A DNA stretch of 40,498 nt from Pseudonocardia sp. (lineage in GTDB: Bacteria; Actinomycetota; Actinomycetes; Mycobacteriales; Pseudonocardiaceae): NCBI RefSeq assembly GCF_025465255.1, contig NZ_JAODNI010000193.1, forward strand, positions 1 to 40,498, given 5' to 3'. Positions 31,717 through 39,136 of this stretch are shown one piece after another. Under the pieces are notes generated by a model, which was not told where the DNA came from, ran no database searches, and was given only the letters and a program-made list of their open reading frames with translations. The translations under genes were made by a program, and so were the position numbers. Each line of letters opens with the position of its first letter. The stretch's first letter is position 1.

Positions 31717-32940
31717 TCAGACGGCCGCGTAGCGGTTGGCGGGCCGGGTCAGGCCGAGCAGCCCGCGCAGGGTGTCCGCCTCGTAGGCGGTGCGGAAGGC
31801 GCCGCGGCGCTGCAGCTCGGGGACGAGGCCGCGGGTGATCTGCTCCAGGTCGTGGGGGAGGCCGCCGGGCCGCAGCCGGACGCCGCCGAGCCCCGCCTCC
31901 CGCCACTCCAGCACCAGGTCGGCCAGCTCGACCGGAGTCCCGACGAAGATCCGCGCGTCGCTGATCAGCTCCCGGCCGAGCAGCGCGTCGAGCCGCGCCT
32001 TGCGGTCCGCGGCCGCGGCCGCGTCGTCGTCCAGGAAGACGACGACGTCCCCGAGCACGTGCACAGTCTCGTCCGCCCGGCCGGCGACGGCCTGCTCGGC
32101 GCGGACCTCGGCGAGGATCGCGCGGGCGTCCGCGGCGTCCCGCGGGGTGACGAACCCGAGGTCCGCCGAGCGGCCGACGAGCCGGTAGGCCACCGTGCGG
32201 TGCGCGAGCGCGGCGACGATCGGCTGGCCCTGCGGCGGCCGCGGGGTGATCGAGGGGCCGCGGACGGAGAAGTGCGGGCCCTCGAAGTCGATGTAGTGCA
32301 GCTTCTCCCGGTCCACGAATCGGCCGGTGGCCGCGTCGCGGATCTCGGCGTCGTCCTCCCAGCTGTCCCAGAGCCGGCGCACGACCTCGACGTAGTCCGC
32401 GGCCTCGTCGAACAGGTCCGTGATCGGGCCCCCGTCCGTGTCGGCGGAGTCCGCGCGGCCCGGCTCGAAGGGCTCGACCGTCCGGCGGCCGAACAGCGCC
32501 GCCTCGTCCGGCCGGCTCGACACCCGGACCCGGACCCCGGCGCGCCCGGTGCTCACCCAGTCCAGCGTCGCGACGGCCTTGGACGCGTGGAACGGCTCGG
32601 TGTGGGTGACGACGGCGGTCGGGACGATCCCGACGTGCTCGGTCAGCGGGGCGACCCGAGCCGCGACCAGTACCGCGTCCAGCCGGCCGCGGACCTGGTC
32701 GGTGCGGTCGTCCGGCCTGCCGGGGTTCGACGACTGGAGGCCGAAGGAGTCCTCGATCGTCACCAGGTCCAGCAGGCCGCGCTCGGCCTCCTGGACGAGG
32801 TCGGTCCAGTACCGGGCGTCGAGGAGCTCGGTAGGTCTGGCCTCGGGCTCACGCCAGGCGGCGGGGTGCCAGCCGGCGCCGTCGAGGGCGACCGCGATAT
32901 GGAGGGGGGTGAGGGGGAGGGGATTTCGTGGGTCGCTCAC
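31717..32940 (-). CDS. LLM class flavin-dependent monooxygenase
   Basis: 407 aa, GTG 32940 with AAGGA 8 nt upstream. The luciferase-like barrel is seen in LLDLVTIEDSFGLQSSNPGR, HVGIVPTAVVTHTEPFHASK and LDWVSTGRAGVRVRVSS. It belongs to the same broad NtaA-like group as its neighbour but is shorter and more divergent. First gene of the three-gene unit. The 79 bp between it and the leader-peptide stop are GC-rich and hold a CCCCG-TCTTC-CGGGG hairpin on the transcript strand that could be part of an attenuator. Confidence 0.9.
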   Translation of the reverse strand: MSDPRNPLPLTPLHIAVALDGAGWHPAAWREPEARPTELLDARYWTDLVQEAERGLLDLVTIEDSFGLQSSNPGRPDDRTDQVRGRLDAVLVAARVAPLTEHVGIVPTAVVTHTEPFHASKAVATLDWVSTGRAGVRVRVSSRPDEAALFGRRTVEPFEPGRADSADTDGGPITDLFDEAADYVEVVRRLWDSWEDDAEIRDAATGRFVDREKLHYIDFEGPHFSVRGPSITPRPPQGQPIVAALAHRTVAYRLVGRSADLGFVTPRDAADARAILAEVRAEQAVAGRADETVHVLGDVVVFLDDDAAAAADRKARLDALLGRELISDARIFVGTPVELADLVLEWREAGLGGVRLRPGGLPHDLEQITRGLVPELQRRGAFRTAYEADTLRGLLGLTRPANRYAAV

Positions 32941-33019
32941 GGGCGAGGTCCTTCACGGGAGGATTCGCACACAGCTCTCCCCGGAAGACGGGGACATCGC
33001 CGGTGCCGGGCCGGGGCGG

Positions 33020-33091
33020 TTACGCCGGACAGTGGCCGGGAGGCGAGCCGACGCCGTCGAGCCACAGCCGTGCGACGAGCACAACGGGCAT
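33020..33091 (-). CDS. 23-residue putative leader peptide of the LLM operon
   Basis: ATG 33091 follows a strong GGAAAGAG site 7 nt upstream; TAA at 33022-33020. The peptide runs MPVVLVARLWLDG, then eight residues after the Asp reach a Cys in GHCPA. Actinobacterial leader peptides of sulfur and cysteine operons commonly carry an LV-x-RL-[HW]-x-D element with a Cys at that spacing (recollection of the family). Stalling at the Cys codon when cysteine is scarce would favour expression of the three LLM genes 79 bp downstream. A possible -10 TACTGT lies at 33134-33129. The rest of 32941-33228 shows no gene. Confidence 0.55.
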   Translation of the reverse strand: MPVVLVARLWLDGVGSPPGHCPA

Positions 33092-33228
33092 CGGACGTCT
33101 CTTTCCGTGAGGCGACGAGGTCCCCACCACAGTAACCAGCAGGGGGGCCGGCAGGGCAGCGTGAAGCACCGCACAGGCAGCCGGGGAATAGATCGACTGC
33201 GCTGTGCGGACACTGCCGGACGACGCGA

Positions 33229-35463
33229 CTACGCCTGCGCGGACTCCTCGGCCGGCCGCTGGACCAGCAACGACATCCCCTGGTGCTCCTCCAGCTCGAG
33301 GGTGAAGCTCCGCAGGTCGTCGACTGCGGCGATCACCTCGCCGGTGAACATGTCCGACACCTGGGCGCCGGGGGGCAGCTCCACCGAGTGGACGGTGCCG
33401 GCGATCGGCTCGTTGGCGAAGTTCAGCACGGTGAGCTGCAGCTGCGCCGGGTCGTCGAGCTGGTGGACGAGCACGAGCATCCCCTTGTGCGAGACGTCCG
33501 GGACGTCCACCTGGCGGCTGACGGCGATCCGGTAGTGCGAGCGGACCTTCAGGATCGCCTGCAGCTGGCGCAGGAAGCTGGCCTCGTCCGCGAGCTGGTC
33601 CGGGATGGTGCCGTAGAGGCTGCGGCCCCGGGGCATCCCCGCGGCCGACTTCGTCGCCTTGGGATTGACGCCCATCAGGTCGTGCGCGGCGCGATGGATC
33701 CAGCGCGTGTCCCCGGTGTCCAGCAGGTCACCGACCTCCTCGGGGGGCAGCGTGAGCATGCCGCAGAGGTCCCAGCCGGAGAGCGCGAAGACCCCCGGCT
33801 GCAGCGCGTTGAACATGGCCAGCAGCAGGTGTGCGCGGCGGATCCGGTCGATGTCGTCGATCTCGTCGAGGTCCGTGACCCCCAGTGTGGCCGCGATGAC
33901 CGTGGCCGTGGTGCAGGCGATGCCGTTGGTGGTGAACACCAGGTTGTACGGGGCGTTCGGACCGGTCAGGTGCTCGCAGAGGTCCCGGCGCACGGAGTCC
34001 CCGAGCTCGCCGCCGGTGATCTCCGCGCCCTTGTAGGTGTAGACGTCGTGCTGGTGCCCGGTCGACCAGTGCACGAGCTCGTAGGTGAGCTCGTCGTGGT
34101 TCTGCATGGCGTGCACCAGGGACGCCGGGTCCACGCCGAGCTCGAGCGAGGTGCGCAGGGTGAGCCGGAGGAACTCGGTGTCCGCGGTGGCCAGGGCGTG
34201 CTGGTAGGCGGGCCAGTTGATGAAGTCGTAGGACAGGTCCGCGCCGGCCTCGGAGGTGACGCGGATGTCGTCGATCGTCAGGTTCAGCTCCTGGAAGGTG
34301 AACCCGCCGACCTTGCGGACCATGCTCGCGATGAGGTGATTCGCGGCCTCGGAGAGCGGGTGGCCCTCCGACCAGGCCGGGTTGCCCTCCGACGCGCTCT
34401 TCTCGACGCCGAGGAAGCCGTTCGCGTCCAGCCGCAGCGCCCCGGATCCGAGGTCCGCCAGCGAGTGCAGCGCGTCGCCGATGACCATCCGCATCCCGGC
34501 GAACGACGGGTCCAGCCAGTTGATCGACGGCTGGCCGTCCTTGAAGTAGTGCAGGTAGACCCAGCGGCGCTCGACGCCGTCGATCCCGACGACCGGGCGG
34601 GTCACGCTCCAGTTCGTCTCCTTGACGCCCTCGGCGTAGAAGATCACGCGCTGCAGCGGGCCGATGATGTAGCCGGCCTTGTCCAGCCACTCCTCGCACG
34701 CCGCGTCGATGTTGACCGAGTCCTTCCCCGGCGGGACCTCCGGCAGCGCGCTCCAGTCGTCCTGGTCGATCTCGACCATGTGGTAGATGCCGGGGTAGTC
34801 CGCGTACTTCATCTCGGCGAGCCGGAAGTCCGCGCCCTTGCCGGTGTGCCCGGGGACGACGTCGTCGATGATCGTGCCGCCCCACCAGGTCGCCGCGCCG
34901 CACATGGCCCGGAACTCGGCCTCGGTGCCGAAGGCGGGATCGATCTGGGTGCTGATCCGGTCGAAGTGCCCGTCGACGCTCGGGGTGTACTGCCAGCCGG
35001 AGATGCCGCCGGCGCGCTTGACCGGGCCGGTGTGCACGGCCTCGATCCCGATGCTGGAGAAGGCCTCCCACATCGCGTCGTCCGCCATCACGGCGAGGAA
35101 CGACTCACCCGGCCGGGTGATCAGTGAGAGCGGGTAGGCGGTGAACCAGACCGACGCCGTCTCGACGGCCTGGCGCGGGCCGGGGTTGGCGAACGGGTTC
35201 TGCCACATCGAGCCCTGGCCGGAGAACTGCCGGCTGATCTCGTTGGCGTCCGAGAGCATCGACTGGTTGAGCAGCCAGGACACGTAGGCCGGGTTCTCCC
35301 CGGTCGCCGGACCGTCCTGGGCCACGGAGTGGCGCGCGAAGGGCGACTTGACGCGGGCGCGGTGCCGGAGGCTGCGGGGACGGGCCGGATGGAAGTGTTC
35401 GACGTAGGTGATCTCGCTGGGCTCGTGCGCCTGCTCCTCCTGAGCCTCCGGCGTGTCCGACAT
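33229..35463 (-). CDS. GH13 alpha-amylase-family enzyme, trehalose-synthase (TreS)-like
   Basis: 744 aa, ATG 35463 behind GGGGAGAG; the 38 extra upstream codons have no such support. The catalytic barrel residues can be placed: nucleophile Asp346 in [10 protein letters not shown], acid/base Glu392 in FQELNLT, and Asp457 in [10 protein letters not shown]. The NHDELT text is typical of trehalose synthases, which isomerise maltose to trehalose. It is about 140 residues longer than mycobacterial TreS, with an N-terminal addition of roughly 100 residues, so substrate choice may differ. A C-terminal beta domain follows ([20 protein letters not shown]). No maltokinase, TreY or TreZ gene is adjacent; it is a single-gene unit. 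Confidence 0.85.
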   Translation of the reverse strand: MSDTPEAQEEQAHEPSEITYVEHFHPARPRSLRHRARVKSPFARHSVAQDGPATGENPAYVSWLLNQSMLSDANEISRQFSGQGSMWQNPFANPGPRQAVETASVWFTAYPLSLITRPGESFLAVMADDAMWEAFSSIGIEAVHTGPVKRAGGISGWQYTPSVDGHFDRISTQIDPAFGTEAEFRAMCGAATWWGGTIIDDVVPGHTGKGADFRLAEMKYADYPGIYHMVEIDQDDWSALPEVPPGKDSVNIDAACEEWLDKAGYIIGPLQRVIFYAEGVKETNWSVTRPVVGIDGVERRWVYLHYFKDGQPSINWLDPSFAGMRMVIGDALHSLADLGSGALRLDANGFLGVEKSASEGNPAWSEGHPLSEAANHLIASMVRKVGGFTFQELNLTIDDIRVTSEAGADLSYDFINWPAYQHALATADTEFLRLTLRTSLELGVDPASLVHAMQNHDELTYELVHWSTGHQHDVYTYKGAEITGGELGDSVRRDLCEHLTGPNAPYNLVFTTNGIACTTATVIAATLGVTDLDEIDDIDRIRRAHLLLAMFNALQPGVFALSGWDLCGMLTLPPEEVGDLLDTGDTRWIHRAAHDLMGVNPKATKSAAGMPRGRSLYGTIPDQLADEASFLRQLQAILKVRSHYRIAVSRQVDVPDVSHKGMLVLVHQLDDPAQLQLTVLNFANEPIAGTVHSVELPPGAQVSDMFTGEVIAAVDDLRSFTLELEEHQGMSLLVQRPAEESAQA

Positions 35464-35659
35464 CCGCTCTCCCCACGATGATCGTCCCTGGTCAGCCGAC
35501 CATGCGAGGTGGCGCGCCCCACCGCGCCGGCACCATGATCCCCGGCAAGCTGGGTTACCGGTTCGGCTGATCACCAATCATCGCTTCCACCCGTCGAACG
35601 CTCGCATCCGAGGTGGTCCACGTTCTCCCGCGCCGCGGGGGTGCTAAGGGGGTCCGGCG

Positions 35660-35707
35660 CTCCCTCGGCTCGGAGCTCGCTCGGCTCAGGGCTCCCTCGG
35701 CTCAGCG
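35660..35707. repeat. three 16-bp tandem units at the 3' end of the aldo/keto reductase gene
   Basis: Units at 35660, 35676 and 35692 share CTC[CG]CTCGGCTC and differ in the last four bases. The aldo/keto reductase stop lies in the third. The rest of the 238 bp between this gene and the GH13 start shows no gene; no clear promoter for the GH13 gene was found. Confidence 0.8.
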
Positions 35708-36739
35708 CTCCGCGGACTCCGCCCAGAGGTTGATCCCCGCGTCCACCGCGTGCTCGTCGATCCGCGCGAGCTCGGCGTCGTCGAAGGTGGGGTTCTCGAG
35801 CGCGCCGAGGCTGTCGTCGAGCTGCGCGACGCTGCTGGCGCCGATGAGGACCGACGTGACCCGGGGGTCCCGCAGCGCCCAGGCCAGCGCCATCTGCGCG
35901 AGCGTCTGGCCGCGGTCCTTCGCCATCGCGTCGAGCGCGCGGACGTGCGCGAGCGACTTCTCGGTGAGCAGGTCGGGGGACAGCGACTTGCCCTGGGCCG
36001 CGCGGGAGCCCGTCGGGACGCCGTCGAGGTACTTCGAGGTCAGCATGCCCTGCGCGAGCGGGGAGAAGGCGATGCAGCCGACGCCGGTGTCGCCCAGGAC
36101 GTCGAGCAGGTCGTCCTCGATCCAGCGGTTGAGCATCGAGTACGACGGCTGGTGAATCAGCAGCGGCGTCCCGAGATCCTTCAGGATCGCGGCGGCCTCG
36201 CGGGTGCGCTCGGCGCTGTAGGAGGAGATGCCGGCGTAGAGCGCGCGGCCGGAGCGGACCGCGGTGTCGAGCGCCCCCATCGTCTCCTCGAGCGGCGTGG
36301 TGGGGTCGTAGCGGTGGCTGTAGAAGATGTCGACGTACTCGACGCCCATCCGGTCGAGCGACTGGTCGAGGCTCGCGAGCAGGTGCTTCCGCGAACCGCC
36401 GCCCTGGCCGTACGGGCCGGGCCACATGTCGTAGCCGGCCTTGGTGGAGAGGACGAGCTCGTCGCGGTACGGCCGGAGGTCCTGGGCGAACAGCGTGCCG
36501 AAGTTGCGCTCGGCGCCGCCGTAGGGCGGACCGTAGTTGTTGGCCAGGTCGAAGTGCGTGACGCCGCGGTCGAACGCGCGCCGCAGGATCGCGCGCTGGG
36601 TGTCCAGCGGCATGTCGTCGCCGAAGTTGTGCCACAGCCCGAGGGAGATCGCGGGCAGGTCCAGCCCGCTGCGCCCGCAGCGCCGGAAGGTGACGGAGGT
36701 CGGCGAGTCGTAGCGGTCGGGGGCGGCGAGGTAGGTCAC
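35702..36739 (-). CDS. aldo/keto reductase (YghZ / Kv-beta-like)
   Basis: 345 aa, GTG 36739. NADPH-dependent reduction of aldehydes or ketones on a TIM barrel. The tetrad is visible: Asp in THFDLANNYGPPYGG with its Tyr, Lys in STKAGYDMWPG, His in DIFYSHRYDP. WPGPYGQGGGSRKHLLASLD is the mark of the YghZ (L-glyceraldehyde-3-phosphate reductase) subgroup. The cofactor end VLIGASSVAQLDDSLGAL is typical. An upstream in-frame ATG at 36877 would add 46 unrelated residues and run into the ArsR promoter, so it was rejected. Divergent from the ArsR operon. Confidence 0.92.
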   Translation of the reverse strand: MTYLAAPDRYDSPTSVTFRRCGRSGLDLPAISLGLWHNFGDDMPLDTQRAILRRAFDRGVTHFDLANNYGPPYGGAERNFGTLFAQDLRPYRDELVLSTKAGYDMWPGPYGQGGGSRKHLLASLDQSLDRMGVEYVDIFYSHRYDPTTPLEETMGALDTAVRSGRALYAGISSYSAERTREAAAILKDLGTPLLIHQPSYSMLNRWIEDDLLDVLGDTGVGCIAFSPLAQGMLTSKYLDGVPTGSRAAQGKSLSPDLLTEKSLAHVRALDAMAKDRGQTLAQMALAWALRDPRVTSVLIGASSVAQLDDSLGALENPTFDDAELARIDEHAVDAGINLWAESAER

Positions 36740-36839
36740 GCCGCCATCCTGCAGCACACGGTGCCCGTGTGAAGGGCGACCACGGGCCGGTGTCGATCGG
36801 GCCGGGTCGCCACCACACGGAAGCATCGGGGCCCACCTC

Positions 36840-36868
36840 TTGACGCAATCCAAAGGTTGCCATACTGT
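36840..36868 (+). promoter_or_regulatory. sigma70-type promoter of the SRPBCC/ArsR operon
   Basis: TTGACG at 36840-36845, exactly 17 nt, TACTGT at 36863-36868. The region is markedly AT-rich compared with its surroundings. Transcription would begin near 36875, inside the operator, about 28 nt before ATG 36903. Confidence 0.68.
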
Positions 36869-36888
36869 AGCAATCACTCAGTTGCTAC
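36867..36888 (+). promoter_or_regulatory. ArsR-family operator (inverted repeat)
   Basis: GTAGCAA at 36867-36873 and TTGCTAC at 36882-36888 are perfect inverted arms with 8 bp between. A third related half, TTGC, lies at 36857-36860. The repeat overlaps the -10 end and the start of transcription, the usual place for repression by the ArsR protein encoded in the same operon. Confidence 0.7.
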
Positions 36889-36902
36889 TTGTGGAGGTTG
36901 GC

Positions 36903-37334
36903 ATGGGATTCCCCGATCGCATCGAGCGGGTCGTCGAGATCGCCCACCCGCCGGCCAAGGTGTGGGCCGCGCTCACCACGGCCGAGGGCCTGAGCACCTG
37001 GTTCGGCAACCAGGCGACGATCGACCTGCGTCCGGGCGGCTCGGCCCAGATGTCCTGGACCGGCGGCCACAAGGCCGACATGCGCGTCGAGCGCGTCGAG
37101 GAGCCGACGGTGTTCGGCTTCACCTGGCAGATCTTCGGCCTGCCCGAGGACGACCCGCGTCGCACGTATGTCGAGTTCACGCTCGAGCCGGTCGGTGCGG
37201 GGACGCGGCTGACCGTCGTCGAGACCGGCTTCGCCCAGTTGCCGGAGGACGCCCACAGCAAGGCGTACGGCGGCAACACCGAGGGCTGGGCGAGCGAGCT
37301 TGGCGAGCTGGTCGACTACCTCGATGCCGCCTGA
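36903..37334 (+). CDS. SRPBCC (AHSA1-like) domain protein
   Basis: 143 aa, ATG 36903 behind TGGAGG; the frame extends upstream to 36840 but that part is promoter. IERVVEIAHPPAKVWAALTT opens the fold, WTGGHKADMRVERVEEP and RLTVVETGF continue it. AHSA1-like proteins bind hydrophobic ligands or chaperone parts; no catalytic residue is claimed. Such genes are commonly paired with ArsR regulators in actinobacteria. It overlaps the ArsR gene by 11 bp. Confidence 0.9.
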   Translation: MGFPDRIERVVEIAHPPAKVWAALTTAEGLSTWFGNQATIDLRPGGSAQMSWTGGHKADMRVERVEEPTVFGFTWQIFGLPEDDPRRTYVEFTLEPVGAGTRLTVVETGFAQLPEDAHSKAYGGNTEGWASELGELVDYLDAA

Positions 37335-37653
37335 CATCGAGGCGACCGCCGAACAGGTCTTCGTCGCCCTGGCCGACCCGAGCCGGCGCGCCATCCTGGC
37401 CGCGCTGGCGTCGGGCGGTCCCGCCACGGCCACGGACCTGGCCGGTCTCCTGCCGATCACGCGGCAGGCGATCGCCAAGCATCTGGCCCTGCTGGCCGAG
37501 GCCGGCCTGGTGACGGCCGAACCGGGGGAGCGGCGCCGGGTGCGGTACCGGCTCCGCTCCGCCCCGATGCAGGTGGCGCAGCAGTTCCTGGCCGCGCTGG
37601 CCCGCGACTGGGACAGCTCGCTCGACGCGTTGAAGGACCACCTCGATCGATGA
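37324..37653 (+). CDS. ArsR family transcriptional regulator
   Basis: 109 aa, ATG 37324. Winged helix: FVALADPSRRAILAALASGG, then the recognition part LLPITRQAIAKHLALLAEAG and the wing GERRRVRYRL. No cysteine pair of metal-sensing ArsR proteins is present, so it senses something other than arsenite-type metals, or is tuned by a small organic ligand. It probably represses its own operon through the inverted repeat at 36867-36888. Confidence 0.92.
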   Translation: MPPDIEATAEQVFVALADPSRRAILAALASGGPATATDLAGLLPITRQAIAKHLALLAEAGLVTAEPGERRRVRYRLRSAPMQVAQQFLAALARDWDSSLDALKDHLDR

Positions 37654-37718
37654 GCCCGGCCCTCAACCCACGGGCACGCACATTCCACTCCTACACACGA
37701 CGCGAAAGGCGAGGAATC

Positions 37719-38219
37719 ATGAGTGACCACGGTTTCACCACCGGCTTCTCGGTGGAGCGAACGACTGCGAAGGAAGCCTTCGACGCCATCAGGAACGTTC
37801 GTGGATGGTGGTCGGAAGAGATCGACGGCGGCACCGCCGAGCTCGGTGACGAGTTCACGTATCACTACGAGGACGTTCACCGCTGCACGATCCGGGTGAC
37901 GGAGGTGGTCCCCGACCGGAGAATCTCCTGGCTCGTGGTGGAGAACCACTTCGACTTCACCGAGGACGAGACCGAGTGGACGGGCACCACGATCAGCTTC
38001 GACATCTCCGAGAAGGACGGCCGGACCGAGGTCCGCTTCACGCACGAGGGCCTGGTTCCCGAGTACGAGTGCTTCGACGTTTGTGCCACCTCATGGGGTT
38101 TCTACGTCGACGGCAGCCTGCGAAACCTGATCACCACCGGTGAAGGGCAGCCCAACGGCCGCGGTCGCCCGCGCGTTCCCGCCGAAGAAGCCGCAAGTAC
38201 GACGTTCACGAGCGCATGA
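37719..38219 (+). CDS. SRPBCC (AHSA1-like) domain protein
   Basis: 166 aa, ATG 37719 behind AGGCGAGGA. SVERTTAKEAFDAIRNVRGW, GDEFTYHYEDVHRCTIRVTE and TEVRFTHEGLVPEYECFDVC are typical of START-like activator-of-Hsp90-ATPase-homolog proteins. It is the second SRPBCC of the operon and not closely similar to the first. The tail (GRGRPRVPAEEAASTTFTSA) is hydrophilic and probably disordered. It overlaps the DUF899 gene by 4 bp. Confidence 0.9.
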   Translation: MSDHGFTTGFSVERTTAKEAFDAIRNVRGWWSEEIDGGTAELGDEFTYHYEDVHRCTIRVTEVVPDRRISWLVVENHFDFTEDETEWTGTTISFDISEKDGRTEVRFTHEGLVPEYECFDVCATSWGFYVDGSLRNLITTGEGQPNGRGRPRVPAEEAASTTFTSA

Positions 38220-38968
38220 GCTCGGACCCGAACCGGAAGGCGGACATCATGATGAAGACACCCCCGATCGTTCCGCTGCGGGAGTGGGAGGCTGCGCGCC
38301 GGCAGCTGCTCGTGCAGGAGAAGGAGATGACCCGCGCCCGTGATGCCCTGGCCGCGGAGCGTCGGCGGATGCCGTGGCTGGCCGTCGAGAAGGAGTACGA
38401 GTTCGACGGGGCTGAGGGTAGGTCGACACTGCTCGACCTGTTCGAGGGTCGTCGTCAGCTGATCGTCTACCGCGCCTTCTTCGAGCCCGGTGTGTTCGGC
38501 TGGCCCGACCATGCTTGCAAGGGTTGTTCACTGGTGGCCGATCAGGTCGCCCACGTCGCCCATCTGAATGCCCGTGACACCACGCTCGCCTTCGTCTCGC
38601 GCGCGCCGCAGCCGGACATCGCGCGGGTGAAGGCGCGGATGGGCTGGACGATGCCCTGGTACACCATGACCGACGAGTTCGACACCGACTTCGGTGTGGA
38701 CGAGTGGCACGGCACGAACGCGTTCCTCCGCGACGGCGACCGCGTGTTCCGCACCTACTTCATCAACAACCGTGGCGACGAGGCATTGGGGAGCACCTGG
38801 AGCTACCTCGACATGACCGCCCTCGGGCGGCAGGAGGAGTGGGAGGACTCGCCCGAGGGCTATCCCCGGACGCCGCCGTACGAGTGGTGGAACTGGCACG
38901 ACGAATACGGCGACGCCGACCCGTCGCAGGGGCGGCTCACACCCGCCGAGGCGGCGGGTCCGTCGTAG
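38216..38968 (+). CDS. DUF899 family thioredoxin-like protein
   Basis: 250 aa, ATG 38216 (ATGA overlap); a second ATG at 38249 is possible, since DUF899 similarity begins near PPIVPLREWEAARRQLL. Typical elements: LLVQEKEMTRARDALAAERR, FEPGVFGWPDHACKGCSLVA, with a Cys-x2-Cys at the fold's redox position, and the end GYPRTPPYEWWNWHDEYG. The fold is thioredoxin-like; activity is unproven. Pairing with SRPBCC and ArsR genes is frequent and suggests response to an organic or oxidative toxicant (inference). Confidence 0.92.
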   Translation: MSSDPNRKADIMMKTPPIVPLREWEAARRQLLVQEKEMTRARDALAAERRRMPWLAVEKEYEFDGAEGRSTLLDLFEGRRQLIVYRAFFEPGVFGWPDHACKGCSLVADQVAHVAHLNARDTTLAFVSRAPQPDIARVKARMGWTMPWYTMTDEFDTDFGVDEWHGTNAFLRDGDRVFRTYFINNRGDEALGSTWSYLDMTALGRQEEWEDSPEGYPRTPPYEWWNWHDEYGDADPSQGRLTPAEAAGPS

Positions 38969-39046
38969 CGCGACGTCCGGCGCGCCCCCACCGCAAGCCG
39001 GTCCACCTTCCGGGTCGCTGGTCAGTGGCCGTTCGGCGACTCTCGT

Positions 39047-39136
39047 CGATCAAGGCCAAAAGGGGCGTCAATCGATCACCACGAGCGCCCTTCTGTCCTT
39101 GATCGCCCCAGCGGGGCGACCCTCTATCCATGATCG
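39047..39136. repeat. three-armed palindromic repeat, probable bidirectional terminator
   Basis: Three versions of one 20-21-bp unit: plus strand 39047-39067 (CGATCAAGGCCAAAAGGGG then CG), minus strand 39105-39086 (CGATCAAGGACAGAAGGGCG), minus strand 39136-39117 (CGATCATGGATAGAGGGTCG). The first two form a long imperfect hairpin. A perfect 6-bp hairpin CGCCCC-AGC-GGGGCG (39104-39118) lies between the last two. It fills most of the gap between the convergent DUF899 and hydrolase genes, and the third unit supplies the hydrolase stop codon. Confidence 0.75.

Noticed and set aside
32953..33213. Cysteine-rich 86-codon minus-strand frame overlapping the leader peptide
   Set aside because: It has no ribosome site at its start and no family look. 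The 23-codon frame inside it has a strong site, a family-like pattern and the right distance to the operon.
35702..36877. Upstream ATG extension of the aldo/keto reductase
   Set aside because: The extra 46 residues are unlike the family and the start would lie inside the promoter-operator of the divergent ArsR operon.
39104..39118. Perfect CGCCCC-AGC-GGGGCG hairpin as a stand-alone intrinsic terminator
   Set aside because: No U-run follows on either strand; it is better described as part of the larger three-armed repeat.
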